From NCBI GenBank assembly GCA_026627345.1, contig JAPNUP010000158.1, positions 1 through 39,138 on the forward strand: 39,138 bases of DNA, read 5' to 3'. The position numbers and the translations under genes were made by a program. The stretch comes from Bacillota bacterium (GTDB taxonomy: Bacteria > Bacillota > Bacilli > Alicyclobacillales > SLC66). Below the pieces are notes generated by a model. It saw only the letters and a program-made list of their open reading frames with translations. It ran no database searches and was not told the DNA's origin. Every line of letters begins with the position of its first letter. Position 1 is the stretch's first letter. Below are positions 8,201-16,361 of this stretch, piece by piece.

Positions 8201-8677
8201 CTATGTGTGCGTTGGATCCATAGCGGATGCGCTAGGATGGAGTCCGTGCCACTGTAGGGCGAAGGTGACGAAGGCGATGATAAAGGTGGTAGACATCACC
8301 ATGGACGATCCATTGCCGCCAGTGAGCACAAAGTCGAGTCCGGCCCACGCTGCGCCAAGCACAGACAATAGTCCGATGAGGCCAAGCACGCACTGTCTCC
8401 AGGAGCGACTCATGATCGCGTAGACGATCGGGATACAGGCGAGGATGCCGAGGATGACGCCGACGATAGCGTGGAGACGAAGAGCCAGCGGTGCATGGTG
8501 GCCTGCCCACGCCGCCGCTTGCACCAATCGCAAACCGTAAGACGTAGAGGCGCCACCTACGTCGCTTGGGATGCTCACCCACAGATTTGTAACCATTCCA
8601 GATAGGAATTGTACGATCAGGAGCAGCAAAAGGCCGGTCAGATATCGGCGAAGTGCGGTGATACGGCGACTGGACAA
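8201..8677 (-). CDS. hypothetical four-helix membrane protein
   Basis: A 158-residue protein with four clear hydrophobic segments (LLLLLIVQFLSGMVTNLWV, IVGVILGILACIPIVYAI, LGLIGLLSVLGAAWAGLDFVL, FIIAFVTFALQW). A basic N-terminus puts the start on the cytoplasmic side. Histidines in WAGHHAPLALRLHAIVG and near the C-terminus could bind heme or metal, as in four-helix quinone/heme membrane proteins, but this is not established. The TTG at 8677 is chosen because AAGGAGAG lies nine bases before it. The ATG at 8710 has no SD and would add eleven residues. It converges on the MntP-like gene with nine bases between stops. Confidence 0.66.
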   Translation of the reverse strand: MSSRRITALRRYLTGLLLLLIVQFLSGMVTNLWVSIPSDVGGASTSYGLRLVQAAAWAGHHAPLALRLHAIVGVILGILACIPIVYAIMSRSWRQCVLGLIGLLSVLGAAWAGLDFVLTGGNGSSMVMSTTFIIAFVTFALQWHGLHPSASAMDPTHT

Positions 8678-8769
8678 CGGCTTTCTCTCCTTATTCGCAA
8701 TGACTCTCATTCTACTATATCTGGCTTGCCTGTGATAGGTTTGCCGCCGCTTGGATCGGAGATGAAGTC

Positions 8770-10104
8770 ATGCTTTGGTTGGATGGGGAGACACAAGACG
8801 TTCACGCACTGATGGACATCGCAAGGCGCATTGATGCGGCAGGGGGGACCGCTTATCTCGTTGGAGGCGCTGTTCGCGATCGATTACTCCATAGACCGAT
8901 TGGCGATCATGACTTTTGCGTGACAGGCCTCACTGCACAAGATTTTGCGAAGGTCGTTCCAGATGCTTTTGTCACTGGGAAGGCTTTTCCTGTCTTTCGT
9001 GTCAAGTTGGGGGCACACCATGTCGAGTGGGCCTTGGCGCGCACCGAGGTGAAAACGAGCTCAGGGCATACAGGGTTCGCCGCATACGCAGCGCCTGACG
9101 TTCGCATCGAAGAGGATCTCAGACGGCGGGATGTCACCGTCAACGCGATGGCTGTGGCGCTTCTCACAGGCGAGCTCGTCGATCCGTTTGGCGGTGCGGT
9201 CGATCTTGCCGGAAAAACCTTGCGTGCGGTGTCCTCGGCTTTTTCTGAGGATCCGCTGCGCGTATACCGTGTGGCGCGTTTTGCTGCGCAGTTAGGCTTT
9301 ACCGTCGAGGGCGACACGTTGTCGCGCATGGCGGCACTAAAGGGAGAATTGTCGACACTGTCGGTCGAACGCGTGTTTCAAGAACTTCACAAGGCACTAC
9401 TTGGCACCACACCTTCTTTATTCATAGAGACGCTGCGTCAAGCAGACGTTCTCGATGTCCACTTTCCCGAAGTGGCGGCACTCATCGGTGTGGAGCAACC
9501 ACTTCGTTATCACCCCGAAGGAGACGCCTACAACCACACGTTGCAGGTCATAGATGTGACTGCACGGCGTGGGCAACCTGCCTGCGTTCGCTATGCGGCG
9601 CTTGTACATGATGTGGGGAAAAGTCTTACGCCACGCGATCAGTGGCCGGCACACCCCGGTCATGAGATGCGTGGGGTACCGCTCGTGCGTGCTTTGTCAC
9701 AGCGACTGCGTGTACCTACGATATGGCGCAAAGGCGCGGTCTTCGCCACGCAGTATCACATGCTCCTTCACGGCTGGCAGAAGATGCGGCCAGCGACGAT
9801 TGTCGACTTGTATACGAAGGCAAGGCGTAGCGCGCTCGGTGTAGCCGGGTTCGCAGCGGTATGCGAGGCAGACGAGCGGGGGCGCAATCGAGCGAATGCA
9901 CCCTGTCCTGATATTGAGGAATGGCTGACTCTCTATAGAAGGCTAGAAGATGAGGTAAGCGGTGAAAGCCTTCTCGCCCAGTTGCCTGCGGTGCAGGATG
10001 CAGCTTCGGGAAAAGCGTTCGGCGAAGCACTTCGCCGCGCGCGCATCGCCTACGTACGGCATTATCTTCGCGCGCGCAGCGATGCTCCTCACATGCCAAC
10101 GTAG
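8770..10104 (+). CDS. cca: CCA-adding tRNA nucleotidyltransferase with HD domain
   Basis: A 444-residue class II tRNA nucleotidyltransferase, which adds or repairs the 3'-CCA end of tRNAs. The head domain has VGGAVRD and the metal-binding pair Asp46/Asp48 (GDHDF), then RRDVTVNAMA and EDPLRVYRVARF. The middle shows KAFPVFRV and the WALARTE segment, which resemble the E. coli-type multifunctional enzyme. An HD domain follows, with YNHTLQV (His256) and LVHDVGKSLTP (His280, Asp281), giving a possible phosphohydrolase activity. The start ATG 8770 follows GGAGATGA. Its 3' end overlaps the end of the convergent thiF-like gene by 16 bases. Confidence 0.9.
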   Translation: MLWLDGETQDVHALMDIARRIDAAGGTAYLVGGAVRDRLLHRPIGDHDFCVTGLTAQDFAKVVPDAFVTGKAFPVFRVKLGAHHVEWALARTEVKTSSGHTGFAAYAAPDVRIEEDLRRRDVTVNAMAVALLTGELVDPFGGAVDLAGKTLRAVSSAFSEDPLRVYRVARFAAQLGFTVEGDTLSRMAALKGELSTLSVERVFQELHKALLGTTPSLFIETLRQADVLDVHFPEVAALIGVEQPLRYHPEGDAYNHTLQVIDVTARRGQPACVRYAALVHDVGKSLTPRDQWPAHPGHEMRGVPLVRALSQRLRVPTIWRKGAVFATQYHMLLHGWQKMRPATIVDLYTKARRSALGVAGFAAVCEADERGRNRANAPCPDIEEWLTLYRRLEDEVSGESLLAQLPAVQDAASGKAFGEALRRARIAYVRHYLRARSDAPHMPT

Positions 10105-11120
10105 CGCGTGTAAAAGCTACGCGCTTGTGCGACGTCGTCCACACCGTGAACGAGCGCGCGACCGTCTGCAAATACAGTCAGAATGTGCTCCCCTCGTTCA
10201 AACCGCAGCAAGCTGTCGGTCTGGCGCACAGTGCCAAGTGGTCGTAAGCGTTTGGCAAGGTGCTCGAGCGAGAGTTGTGTCTGGGCTTGCGGGCGCAACT
10301 GAATCGTGCGCCGTCCGCAGAAAGTGACCGTCAGCGCATCGGACGGCGCGTCCAGCGCTGCGAAGGACCGTTTCCCGCAAGTGGGGCACTCTGGTTGCGG
10401 GTTGCCAAAGCGCATGTTGCGCCATTCATTATGCCAAAGGTCCACATACACAAGCCCGTCGCGCAGTGCATCCGTGCGGCCGGACAGGTACTTTAGCGCT
10501 TCGGCGACCTGTAAGGAGGCGATGACACCGGTGATCGGTCCAATGACGCCTACGGTGTCACACGTGTCGTGATCGCGTTCTGCTTGTGCGCCAAACAGGC
10601 ACGCCAGACAGGGTGTTTCCCCTGGTCTGATGAGGCCGGCCACGCCGTAAGAACTGACAGCACCGCCGTAAGCCCACGCAATGCCGTGTTTGACTGCCAC
10701 GTCGTTGATCAACTGCCGAATCTGTGCATTGTCTGTACCGTCTACGATTAGGTCGACATCAGTCAGCAAAGCTTCCGCGTTTTGCGATGAAAGGTCGGTG
10801 ACGCTCGACTCGACGACGATGTCGCTATTGAACTGACGCAGTTTAGCGGCGGCCGCTTCAGCTTTGGCTACACCGAGATGCGCATCTTGCTCGTCATACA
10901 GTGTTTGCCGCTGCAGATTCGTCCACTCCACGATATCGCGGTCTACGCAGCGAATATAGCCCACACCTGCTCGCGCAAGTTGGCTGGCGCTGACGCTTCC
11001 TAGTGCGCCGAGACCGACGACGACAACGCGCGCACGCAGAAGCTTTGCCTGTCCATCTTCTCCGATTGGAGCAAATACGACTTGTCGCGCGTAACGTTCT
11101 GCCGCACCGTCAGCTCCCAT
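10089..11120 (-). CDS. ThiF/MoeB/HesA-family adenylyltransferase (E1-like)
   Basis: A 343-residue E1-like enzyme that adenylates the C-terminus of a small sulfur-carrier protein (ThiS or MoaD type). It has the nucleotide motif GLGALGS (36-42), DRDIVEWTNLQRQ (about 60-72), and Asp130 in DGTDN. Two Cys pairs form the probable zinc site (C171/C174 in CLAC, C245/C248 in CPTC), and Cys187 in TCDTVGVIGP lies at the position of the catalytic cysteine. The last ~90 residues are an extra C-terminal domain seen in some Bacilli homologues. No ThiS or MoaD gene is nearby, so thiamine versus molybdopterin use cannot be settled. The start ATG 11120 follows GGGGAGA. Confidence 0.87.
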   Translation of the reverse strand: MGADGAAERYARQVVFAPIGEDGQAKLLRARVVVVGLGALGSVSASQLARAGVGYIRCVDRDIVEWTNLQRQTLYDEQDAHLGVAKAEAAAAKLRQFNSDIVVESSVTDLSSQNAEALLTDVDLIVDGTDNAQIRQLINDVAVKHGIAWAYGGAVSSYGVAGLIRPGETPCLACLFGAQAERDHDTCDTVGVIGPITGVIASLQVAEALKYLSGRTDALRDGLVYVDLWHNEWRNMRFGNPQPECPTCGKRSFAALDAPSDALTVTFCGRRTIQLRPQAQTQLSLEHLAKRLRPLGTVRQTDSLLRFERGEHILTVFADGRALVHGVDDVAQARSFYTRYVGM

Positions 11121-11151
11121 GATGGTTCTCCCCGTTTCCTCTGACCCAAAA

Positions 11152-11196
11152 GTATTCACAGGTCTGTGCACAGCCTGTGGACGAAGCTGTGGATAA
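11152..11196. promoter_or_regulatory. cluster of DnaA-box-like 9-mers
   Basis: The 94-base gap between the cyclase-like gene and the thiF-like gene contains one perfect DnaA box on the minus strand (TTATCCACA, 11188-11196). One 8-of-9 match lies on the plus strand (GTATTCACA, 11152-11160), and two 7-of-9 matches begin at 11165 and 11176. The last three begin 11 and 12 bases apart, about one helical turn each. The motif comparison is direct; binding is inference. Confidence 0.4.
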
Positions 11197-11214
11197 CTCC
11201 GCTTCGAGAACGAT

Positions 11215-11853
11215 TTATGCCTGTGGCTCGATGAGCAATACTCTGGCGGGGGCTGCGTCGATACCGATGATTTTGAGCGGCGCAGCGATCATCTCATACG
11301 TGCCAGCCGGGACATCTTTGAGGCGTAGTCCTTCAATAATCACAGCACCGGCGCGAAACAGCGCTTTGTGCGTATCGTGATCCGGCTGTGCGCGTTCGAC
11401 CCCTAGAGCATCTACGCCGACGCCAGCCACTTTGCAAGACGCCAGGTATTCGGCGCCATCCGCTGCTAGATAAACGAATGAGAAGTCGAAATCCTCACGC
11501 CACGAGTTGCGCGTCTTAAACAGTAAGAAATCGCCTGCTTGTGGAGCGAACGGCCGTAGATCATCCGCATGCACCGCGTCTTCTACGGTAGTCAGATCAA
11601 GTACGCGGCACGGTCGCACTAAGTCTTCGATCGCAATCGTTTCGATGGTTGCCCCACCTTCGAGCATGTGTAAAGGCGCATCGACGTGGGTGCCTGAATG
11701 AGCATCCATATGGAGCCGGGTTTCACGGGCGCCGTTTGTGGGGAAATCGGCGGTCCGCTCAAAGGATGGCCGCTTTTCCTCCTTGTTCTTATAAACGGTC
11801 ATGTCTCCCTCAATGGCTGTGGAGATGTCATAGATACGCCTACGCTGGATCAT
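11215..11853 (-). CDS. cyclase/kynurenine formamidase-like metal hydrolase
   Basis: A 212-residue member of the putative cyclase family (Pfam PF04199), which includes KynB-type kynurenine formamidases and isatin hydrolases. The diagnostic metal-binding motif HSGTHVDAPLH (residues 52-62) is intact, as is GVDALGVE at about residue 140. The start ATG 11853 gives a family-typical length. The longer frame to 11958 would add 35 residues without homologous character. The SD is weak (AAGGGCGG). No kynureninase or tryptophan dioxygenase lies near, so the substrate is open. It lies upstream of the thiF-like gene on the same strand, separated by the DnaA-box-like cluster, and is divergent from the ubiB-like gene. 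Confidence 0.83.
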   Translation of the reverse strand: MIQRRRIYDISTAIEGDMTVYKNKEEKRPSFERTADFPTNGARETRLHMDAHSGTHVDAPLHMLEGGATIETIAIEDLVRPCRVLDLTTVEDAVHADDLRPFAPQAGDFLLFKTRNSWREDFDFSFVYLAADGAEYLASCKVAGVGVDALGVERAQPDHDTHKALFRAGAVIIEGLRLKDVPAGTYEMIAAPLKIIGIDAAPARVLLIEPQA

Positions 11854-11889
11854 CGCGTCATCCGCCCTTTCTTCACGTACATGCCATCC

Positions 11890-11902
11890 ATTGTACGACA
11901 AT
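11890..11902. promoter_or_regulatory. 13-base palindrome in the divergent cyclase/UbiB-like region
   Basis: ATTGT and ACAAT flank three bases, forming a perfect palindrome. On the minus strand the right part reads TACAAT, a plausible -10 for the cyclase-like gene 37 bases downstream. It could be an operator; no known regulator is assigned. Confidence 0.28.
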
Positions 11903-12061
11903 AGGACAGCTGCTACATCATGCCTTGGTAAATCGTCACGATCTTGCCAGAATCCCATGCGTTAGGTCGAGGAACGGACATAGACTTTACGATGGTCTTT
12001 GCGCACAATAAGAAGTGTCCACCGGTGGAAGTCCGTCTGGCGTCACATAGGGGGGAAAGCG

Positions 12062-13867
12062 GTGCACAAGCAAGCGAATCGCCGAAGTCAGTCACGCATG
12101 GGGCGTCCTTTTCTCCAATCTATCGCTTTATACAGAGTCGTGCGTATCGTATGGCTATCGGTCAAATTCTTTCTACAACTCTACTGGTTCTCAAGACGCC
12201 ATCCGAAGCCTTGGAGCGAGGTTGAACAGACGAGCTTTGCCAACTTGATGGCGAGACAGGCAAGAGAGTATCGCGAACTGGCGCTGCGTCTAGAAGGACT
12301 GATGATCAAGCTGGGTCAGTTTCTCAGCACGCGCGCGGACATCATGCCGCAGGCGTTTTTAAAAGAGCTCGAACACCTCGTCGATCAAGTCCCGCCTGTG
12401 CGCTGGGAGGCTGTGGACGCTATCCTCGATGAGGAATGGAAAAGTCGTCGGGCGCTGGTAGCGTCTATCCGTCAAGAATCAGTCGCATCCGCCTCAATCG
12501 GCATCGTCTACAAGGCGACGCTGCAAAGTGGGGAACAAGTCGCGGTAAAAGTTAGGCGTCCAGGGATCGACCGCATCATTCGCGCAGATTTTCGGGCCTT
12601 GTGGATCGTGCTGTGGATGGCTCGGCAGTTTACAACCTATGGCCGCCGGGCGGATCTACGCGGATTGTACCGCGAGATGGTAGCAGTGATCACAGATGAA
12701 CTCAATTTTGTCAAGGAGATGCAAAACGGCGAGTATTTTCGAGAGCGCTACGAAAATATTGCAGGTGTGCATATTCCACGCTACTTCGCTGAGTTGTCTA
12801 CACGGCGTGTACTTGTCATGGAGTGGATGGACGGCGCACGCATCTCCGACCTCGCGTATCTGCAGGCGCAAGGCTTGGATCGCCATGAACTTGCAGCGAG
12901 ACTGTTTCACAGTTTTACGGAGCAGCTTTTTGAAGCAGGTAAATTTCATGCCGACCCGCACCCGGGTAACTTGCTCGTGCAACCGGACGGAACGATCGTC
13001 ATTCTTGACTTTGGCATGGTCGGGATGATCCGCGAGCAGGACGTGCTCTATATTCGCGATCTGATTGAAGGCATCGTATTTGAAGACGCCGACAAGATTC
13101 TCGACGCTTTAGCCAAGTTGCGGTTCCTTCTCCCGTCCGCTGATCGCACGGTACTTGAACCTGTGATTATGAACCTGATAGCGGCGTACGCTCGTAGCGA
13201 TCTTACGCGATTCGACGAAGCGGTCTTGGATCAGATCCTCCGCGACGTGCAAGAGGCCATAGCGCAACAGCCGATTCAGTTGCCGAGTGAATTCGCCTTT
13301 CTAGGGCGCGCATTGTCCACTTTTACGGGTGTCCTGCATACGTTGGATCCAGGCATCGACATCGCAGCGCTTGGCAAGCCGATCATTCGTCAGTGGCTAG
13401 CTGAACACACGACTGAAAACCCGCGCTCGCAGTCGACAGGGGGGGCACAAGAGGCTCACGGGGAAGCGGCGGCAGGTGCGAAGGGGACTGACTTTTTTGC
13501 GCGGGCGATGGCAGATGCAGTGAACTCGGCACAGGTCAGGCGCCTGCTACGGCAATATGGAGCGCCGCTTCTGCGCTATCCACGTTTAGTGGAGCAGGCT
13601 TTGGAAGCTCCGACTAAGCAGCTCGAAGGCGAACGCGAGCGCGCACGCGCGGAGCGGGTCCAGCGGTATTTTCAAACGCAAAAAGCGTATGCGTTTGTGC
13701 AGGGCACCTGTGCCAGTATCCTGTGGGCACTCGGCGTTTGGTGGCATCTGCGCCCATTTACGATACTCGGTGCAGTGGCGCTGGCAGGTGCTGTCTTGTG
13801 GTTCTATCGCGTGTCGCGAAGGCAGGCGCGATGGTTGCTCGAGCAAGACGGACAACGGTTATCTTGA
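12062..13867 (+). CDS. UbiB/ABC1/ADCK-family atypical kinase
   Basis: A 601-residue UbiB-type protein. It shows the family KxGQ motif (KLGQ, residues 83-86), an alanine-rich loop in modified form (ASASIGIVYKA), Lys163 in VAVKV, the catalytic HADPHPGN (296-303) and DFG (316-318). Two hydrophobic helices close the protein, probably anchoring it to the membrane. UbiB proteins support quinone/lipid metabolism as ATPases. In a Bacilli-like host that would be menaquinone or another lipid, an inference. The start is taken as GTG 12062, five bases after AGGGGGG. ATG 12098 is an alternative. An extra basic, Ser/Gly/Ala-rich insert (about 460-480) separates the kinase from the helices. Confidence 0.88.
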   Translation: MHKQANRRSQSRMGRPFLQSIALYRVVRIVWLSVKFFLQLYWFSRRHPKPWSEVEQTSFANLMARQAREYRELALRLEGLMIKLGQFLSTRADIMPQAFLKELEHLVDQVPPVRWEAVDAILDEEWKSRRALVASIRQESVASASIGIVYKATLQSGEQVAVKVRRPGIDRIIRADFRALWIVLWMARQFTTYGRRADLRGLYREMVAVITDELNFVKEMQNGEYFRERYENIAGVHIPRYFAELSTRRVLVMEWMDGARISDLAYLQAQGLDRHELAARLFHSFTEQLFEAGKFHADPHPGNLLVQPDGTIVILDFGMVGMIREQDVLYIRDLIEGIVFEDADKILDALAKLRFLLPSADRTVLEPVIMNLIAAYARSDLTRFDEAVLDQILRDVQEAIAQQPIQLPSEFAFLGRALSTFTGVLHTLDPGIDIAALGKPIIRQWLAEHTTENPRSQSTGGAQEAHGEAAAGAKGTDFFARAMADAVNSAQVRRLLRQYGAPLLRYPRLVEQALEAPTKQLEGERERARAERVQRYFQTQKAYAFVQGTCASILWALGVWWHLRPFTILGAVALAGAVLWFYRVSRRQARWLLEQDGQRLS

Positions 13868-13927
13868 ATATGGGGTCCTGAAAGCAGTACCATGGGAACG
13901 TCTACATAAGCGTTGGGAGGCATGTCA

Positions 13928-15724
13928 ATGGAAACCGTGAAAGATCGTTTAGAGATACCTCAGCAGTACCAGTGGTCACTCGAGGCCATGTACGCGACTG
14001 ACGAGGACTGGGAAACCGAATTCGCTGCGTGTAAGAAAGAGGTGGCGGCCGACCCGTTTGCGCCATACCGCGGCCACCTAGGCGAAGGGGCAGCGCTGTT
14101 GGCGAAGCTGTATGCGCAAGAACAAGTGCTGTCAGAGCGCATCTACCGCCTTCATATGTATGCGCATACGAAAAACGATCAGGATACCCGCGTGGCCAAA
14201 TATCAAGCGATGATGGCGCAGATCGAGGCGTTGGGCGCGCAGTACGGGGAGAAAGGCAGCTTTATCGAGCCGGAGTTGTTGGCCCTTCCTGAGCAGACGT
14301 TACAGAGTTATCTAAAGTCACCCGAGCTAGCAGATTACAGACACGGACTAGACGATCTCTTACGCAGTAAGCCGCACGTGTTGTCGGCGGAATCCGAGGC
14401 CCTCCTTGCGTCTTTGTCCGACTCGCTCGGCGGCGCGCGAAAGATCTTCGGACAATTGACCAATGCCGACTTTGATTTCGGGTCATTTACGATCGACGGG
14501 CAGGAGTATGCAGTCTCGTCTGGTCGCTATGGACTGTTGATGCGAAATCCCGACGAGCGCGTCCGCAAAGCTGCTTACGAGAGCATGTACGATACTTTTC
14601 TGGCGCACAAAAATGCGCTTGCAGCCATGTACGCCACTAGCGTCACTAAGGACATCGCGGTAGCGCGAGCAAAGCGATTCCCCACCACGCGCGCGGCGCG
14701 TCTGTTCTCGGATCACATTCCGGAGACCGTGTACGACGCCTTGGTCGAAGGCGTACGCAAGAATGTGAGCCACTTGCATCGCTACCTCGAATTGCGGCGC
14801 AAAGTCCTTAAGCTGTCTGGTGTCCGCATGTACGACAAGTACGTGGCACTGGCCGAACTACCGGATAACGATTATCCGTTTGAACAAGGGTTTGCACTTG
14901 TACAAAAAGGTCTTTCGTCACTTGGCGATGAATATGTTAGCATCTTGAACAAGGCGCGCGAGGAGCGCTGGATTGACGTCTTCGAGAATCCTGGGAAGCG
15001 CAGCGGAGCTTATTCAACAGGGTTCTATGGTACGCGACCGTACATTTTGCTCAACTACCAAGGCAACTTCGACAGCGTCTCTACCTTGGCGCATGAACTG
15101 GGACACAGTGTGCATTCTTACCTGGCCACGCAGGCGCAGCCTCCGCAGTACAGCGGTTACTCCATTTTTCTCGCGGAGATTGCCAGCACTGTCAACGAAA
15201 CTTTGCTGATCAATCACCTGCTAGACCAAACAACTGACAAGCAAGTGCGAGCGGCACTGCTCAATGAGCAGATCGACAGCCTGACAGGCACCATTTATCG
15301 GCAAACGATGTTCGCGGAGTTCGAGTATCTAGCCCACAAGATGGTGGAGGAAGGAACCGCACTGACGCATGAGAGTCTATGCGAGATGTATGGGGATCTG
15401 AACCGCTACTATCACGGATCAGCGTATGTGGATGATGAGCGGGCGTCTGCTGAGTGGTCGCGCATTCCGCACTTCTACGGTGCATACTATGTCTTCAAGT
15501 ATGCGACTGGTATGAGCGCAGCACTCGTTTTTGCAGATCGCATCAGAAAAGAAGGGGCTCCTGCCATCGATAAATACCTCGACTTTCTACGTAGCGGGTC
15601 GAGTGACTATCCACTCGCAGTTCTGCAAAAAGCGGGACTCGATATGACCGATCCTGGTATCGTGACCCAAGCATTGTCGATATATGGCAACTTGGTAGAG
15701 GAGTTGGAAAGCCTACTCGTGTAG
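13928..15724 (+). CDS. pepF: oligoendopeptidase F (M3B)
   Basis: A 598-residue zinc metallopeptidase that cleaves medium-sized peptides in the cytoplasm. The zinc motif HELGH lies at residues 389-393, with a third ligand Glu417 in LAEIASTVNE, spacing usual for family M3. The C-terminal motif IPHFYGAYYVFKYATG, which shapes the S1' side, is also present. The length fits PepF. The start is ATG 13928, seven bases after the SD GGGAGG. The ATG at 13922 is too close to that SD. The gene follows the ubiB-like gene by 60 bases and ends at a strong terminator. Confidence 0.94.
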   Translation: METVKDRLEIPQQYQWSLEAMYATDEDWETEFAACKKEVAADPFAPYRGHLGEGAALLAKLYAQEQVLSERIYRLHMYAHTKNDQDTRVAKYQAMMAQIEALGAQYGEKGSFIEPELLALPEQTLQSYLKSPELADYRHGLDDLLRSKPHVLSAESEALLASLSDSLGGARKIFGQLTNADFDFGSFTIDGQEYAVSSGRYGLLMRNPDERVRKAAYESMYDTFLAHKNALAAMYATSVTKDIAVARAKRFPTTRAARLFSDHIPETVYDALVEGVRKNVSHLHRYLELRRKVLKLSGVRMYDKYVALAELPDNDYPFEQGFALVQKGLSSLGDEYVSILNKAREERWIDVFENPGKRSGAYSTGFYGTRPYILLNYQGNFDSVSTLAHELGHSVHSYLATQAQPPQYSGYSIFLAEIASTVNETLLINHLLDQTTDKQVRAALLNEQIDSLTGTIYRQTMFAEFEYLAHKMVEEGTALTHESLCEMYGDLNRYYHGSAYVDDERASAEWSRIPHFYGAYYVFKYATGMSAALVFADRIRKEGAPAIDKYLDFLRSGSSDYPLAVLQKAGLDMTDPGIVTQALSIYGNLVEELESLLV

Positions 15725-15746
15725 GCGTATGTAGGCGTGAACACGC

Positions 15747-15776
15747 AGCAGGTCACCATCTGTGGCCTGCTTTTTT
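15747..15776 (+). terminator. intrinsic terminator of pepF
   Basis: A 10-base-pair stem (15747-15756 with 15762-15771, one G-T pair) with a five-base loop leads directly into a run of six T (15771-15776). Confidence 0.85.
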
Positions 15777-15783
15777 GGCGTTA

Positions 15784-16263
15784 TTATCGTGAGTCCGTGT
15801 CGTAATGGGAGAGAAAATCATTGACCAGTTGAAACACGCGTTTGGAGGAGGTGCGCGCATCGTATAACGCTTTGGCAAAGGAGAGCACGGCTTCACCGTC
15901 TTTTTCTAACAGAAACTCCGCCACCTCAGGTCGCAGTTGGTGTGAAAAGCGCTGCCACTGAGTGGCTTTCTCCGCAGTCAAAGGGACATCGGAGCCTGTC
16001 GTGAAACGGTCTATTGCAGCAGATGATTCGCTCGATTCAAGCAAGGCGTAGACGGAGACGGACAACGCTTCGGCCAGTCTGTACACGAGATCAACAGCAG
16101 GACTCTTGCGCGTTCCTTTTTCTAGCTGGGAGACATGGCTGACGGAGACGCCTGCAAGCTCTGCCAAGCGGTCTTGCGTATAGCCGCGTTCTTTGCGCAG
16201 TTGCTTCAGTCGTATGCCATTGAAGTGTCCGAAGTCCGACAGATCAACCCCTTCTTTCCTCAC
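15784..16263 (-). CDS. XRE-family (SinR-like) transcriptional regulator
   Basis: A 159-residue regulator. An HTH_3 helix-turn-helix domain spans about residues 16-70 (RLKQLRKERGYTQDRLAELA, then SVSHVSQLEKG), followed by a ~90-residue C-terminal domain without a recognised ligand motif. The start is uncertain. GTG 16263 is the only ordinary in-frame start after the predicted transcription start near 16284 but lacks an upstream SD. A CTG a few codons later sits behind GAAGGGG. The ORF upstream to 16371 runs through the promoter and is rejected. The promoter carries two inverted repeats suitable for autorepression. Confidence 0.8.
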   Translation of the reverse strand: MRKEGVDLSDFGHFNGIRLKQLRKERGYTQDRLAELAGVSVSHVSQLEKGTRKSPAVDLVYRLAEALSVSVYALLESSESSAAIDRFTTGSDVPLTAEKATQWQRFSHQLRPEVAEFLLEKDGEAVLSFAKALYDARTSSKRVFQLVNDFLSHYDTDSR

Positions 16264-16271
16264 GCCGGATT

Positions 16272-16318
16272 TACACAGACGTGTAGGATCAGTATAGACC
16301 AACATATACAAATGTGTA
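16272..16318 (-). promoter_or_regulatory. paired inverted-repeat operators over the XRE promoter
   Basis: Two related inverted repeats: TACAC-4-GTGTA at 16272-16285 and TACA-4-TGTA at 16307-16318. Their centres are 34 bases apart, about three helical turns. One covers the predicted transcription start and the other the -35 element of the regulator's own promoter, the classic layout for autorepression. Site identity is inference. Confidence 0.48.
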
Positions 16319-16320
16319 AA
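16291..16320 (-). promoter_or_regulatory. sigma-A-type promoter of the XRE regulator
   Basis: On the minus strand TTTACA (16315-16320) and TATACT (16291-16296) are separated by 18 bases, each one mismatch from consensus. Transcription would start near 16284. Confidence 0.6.
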
Positions 16321-16361
16321 GCAATCTGACAACTGTGAACATCCGGTGAGCAGTAAGCGAC

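Noticed and set aside
8699-8711. AATGA-3-TCATT palindrome as a Fur box
   Set aside because: Arms are only five bases and do not fit the 7-1-7 Fur/PerR pattern well; it probably reflects chance.
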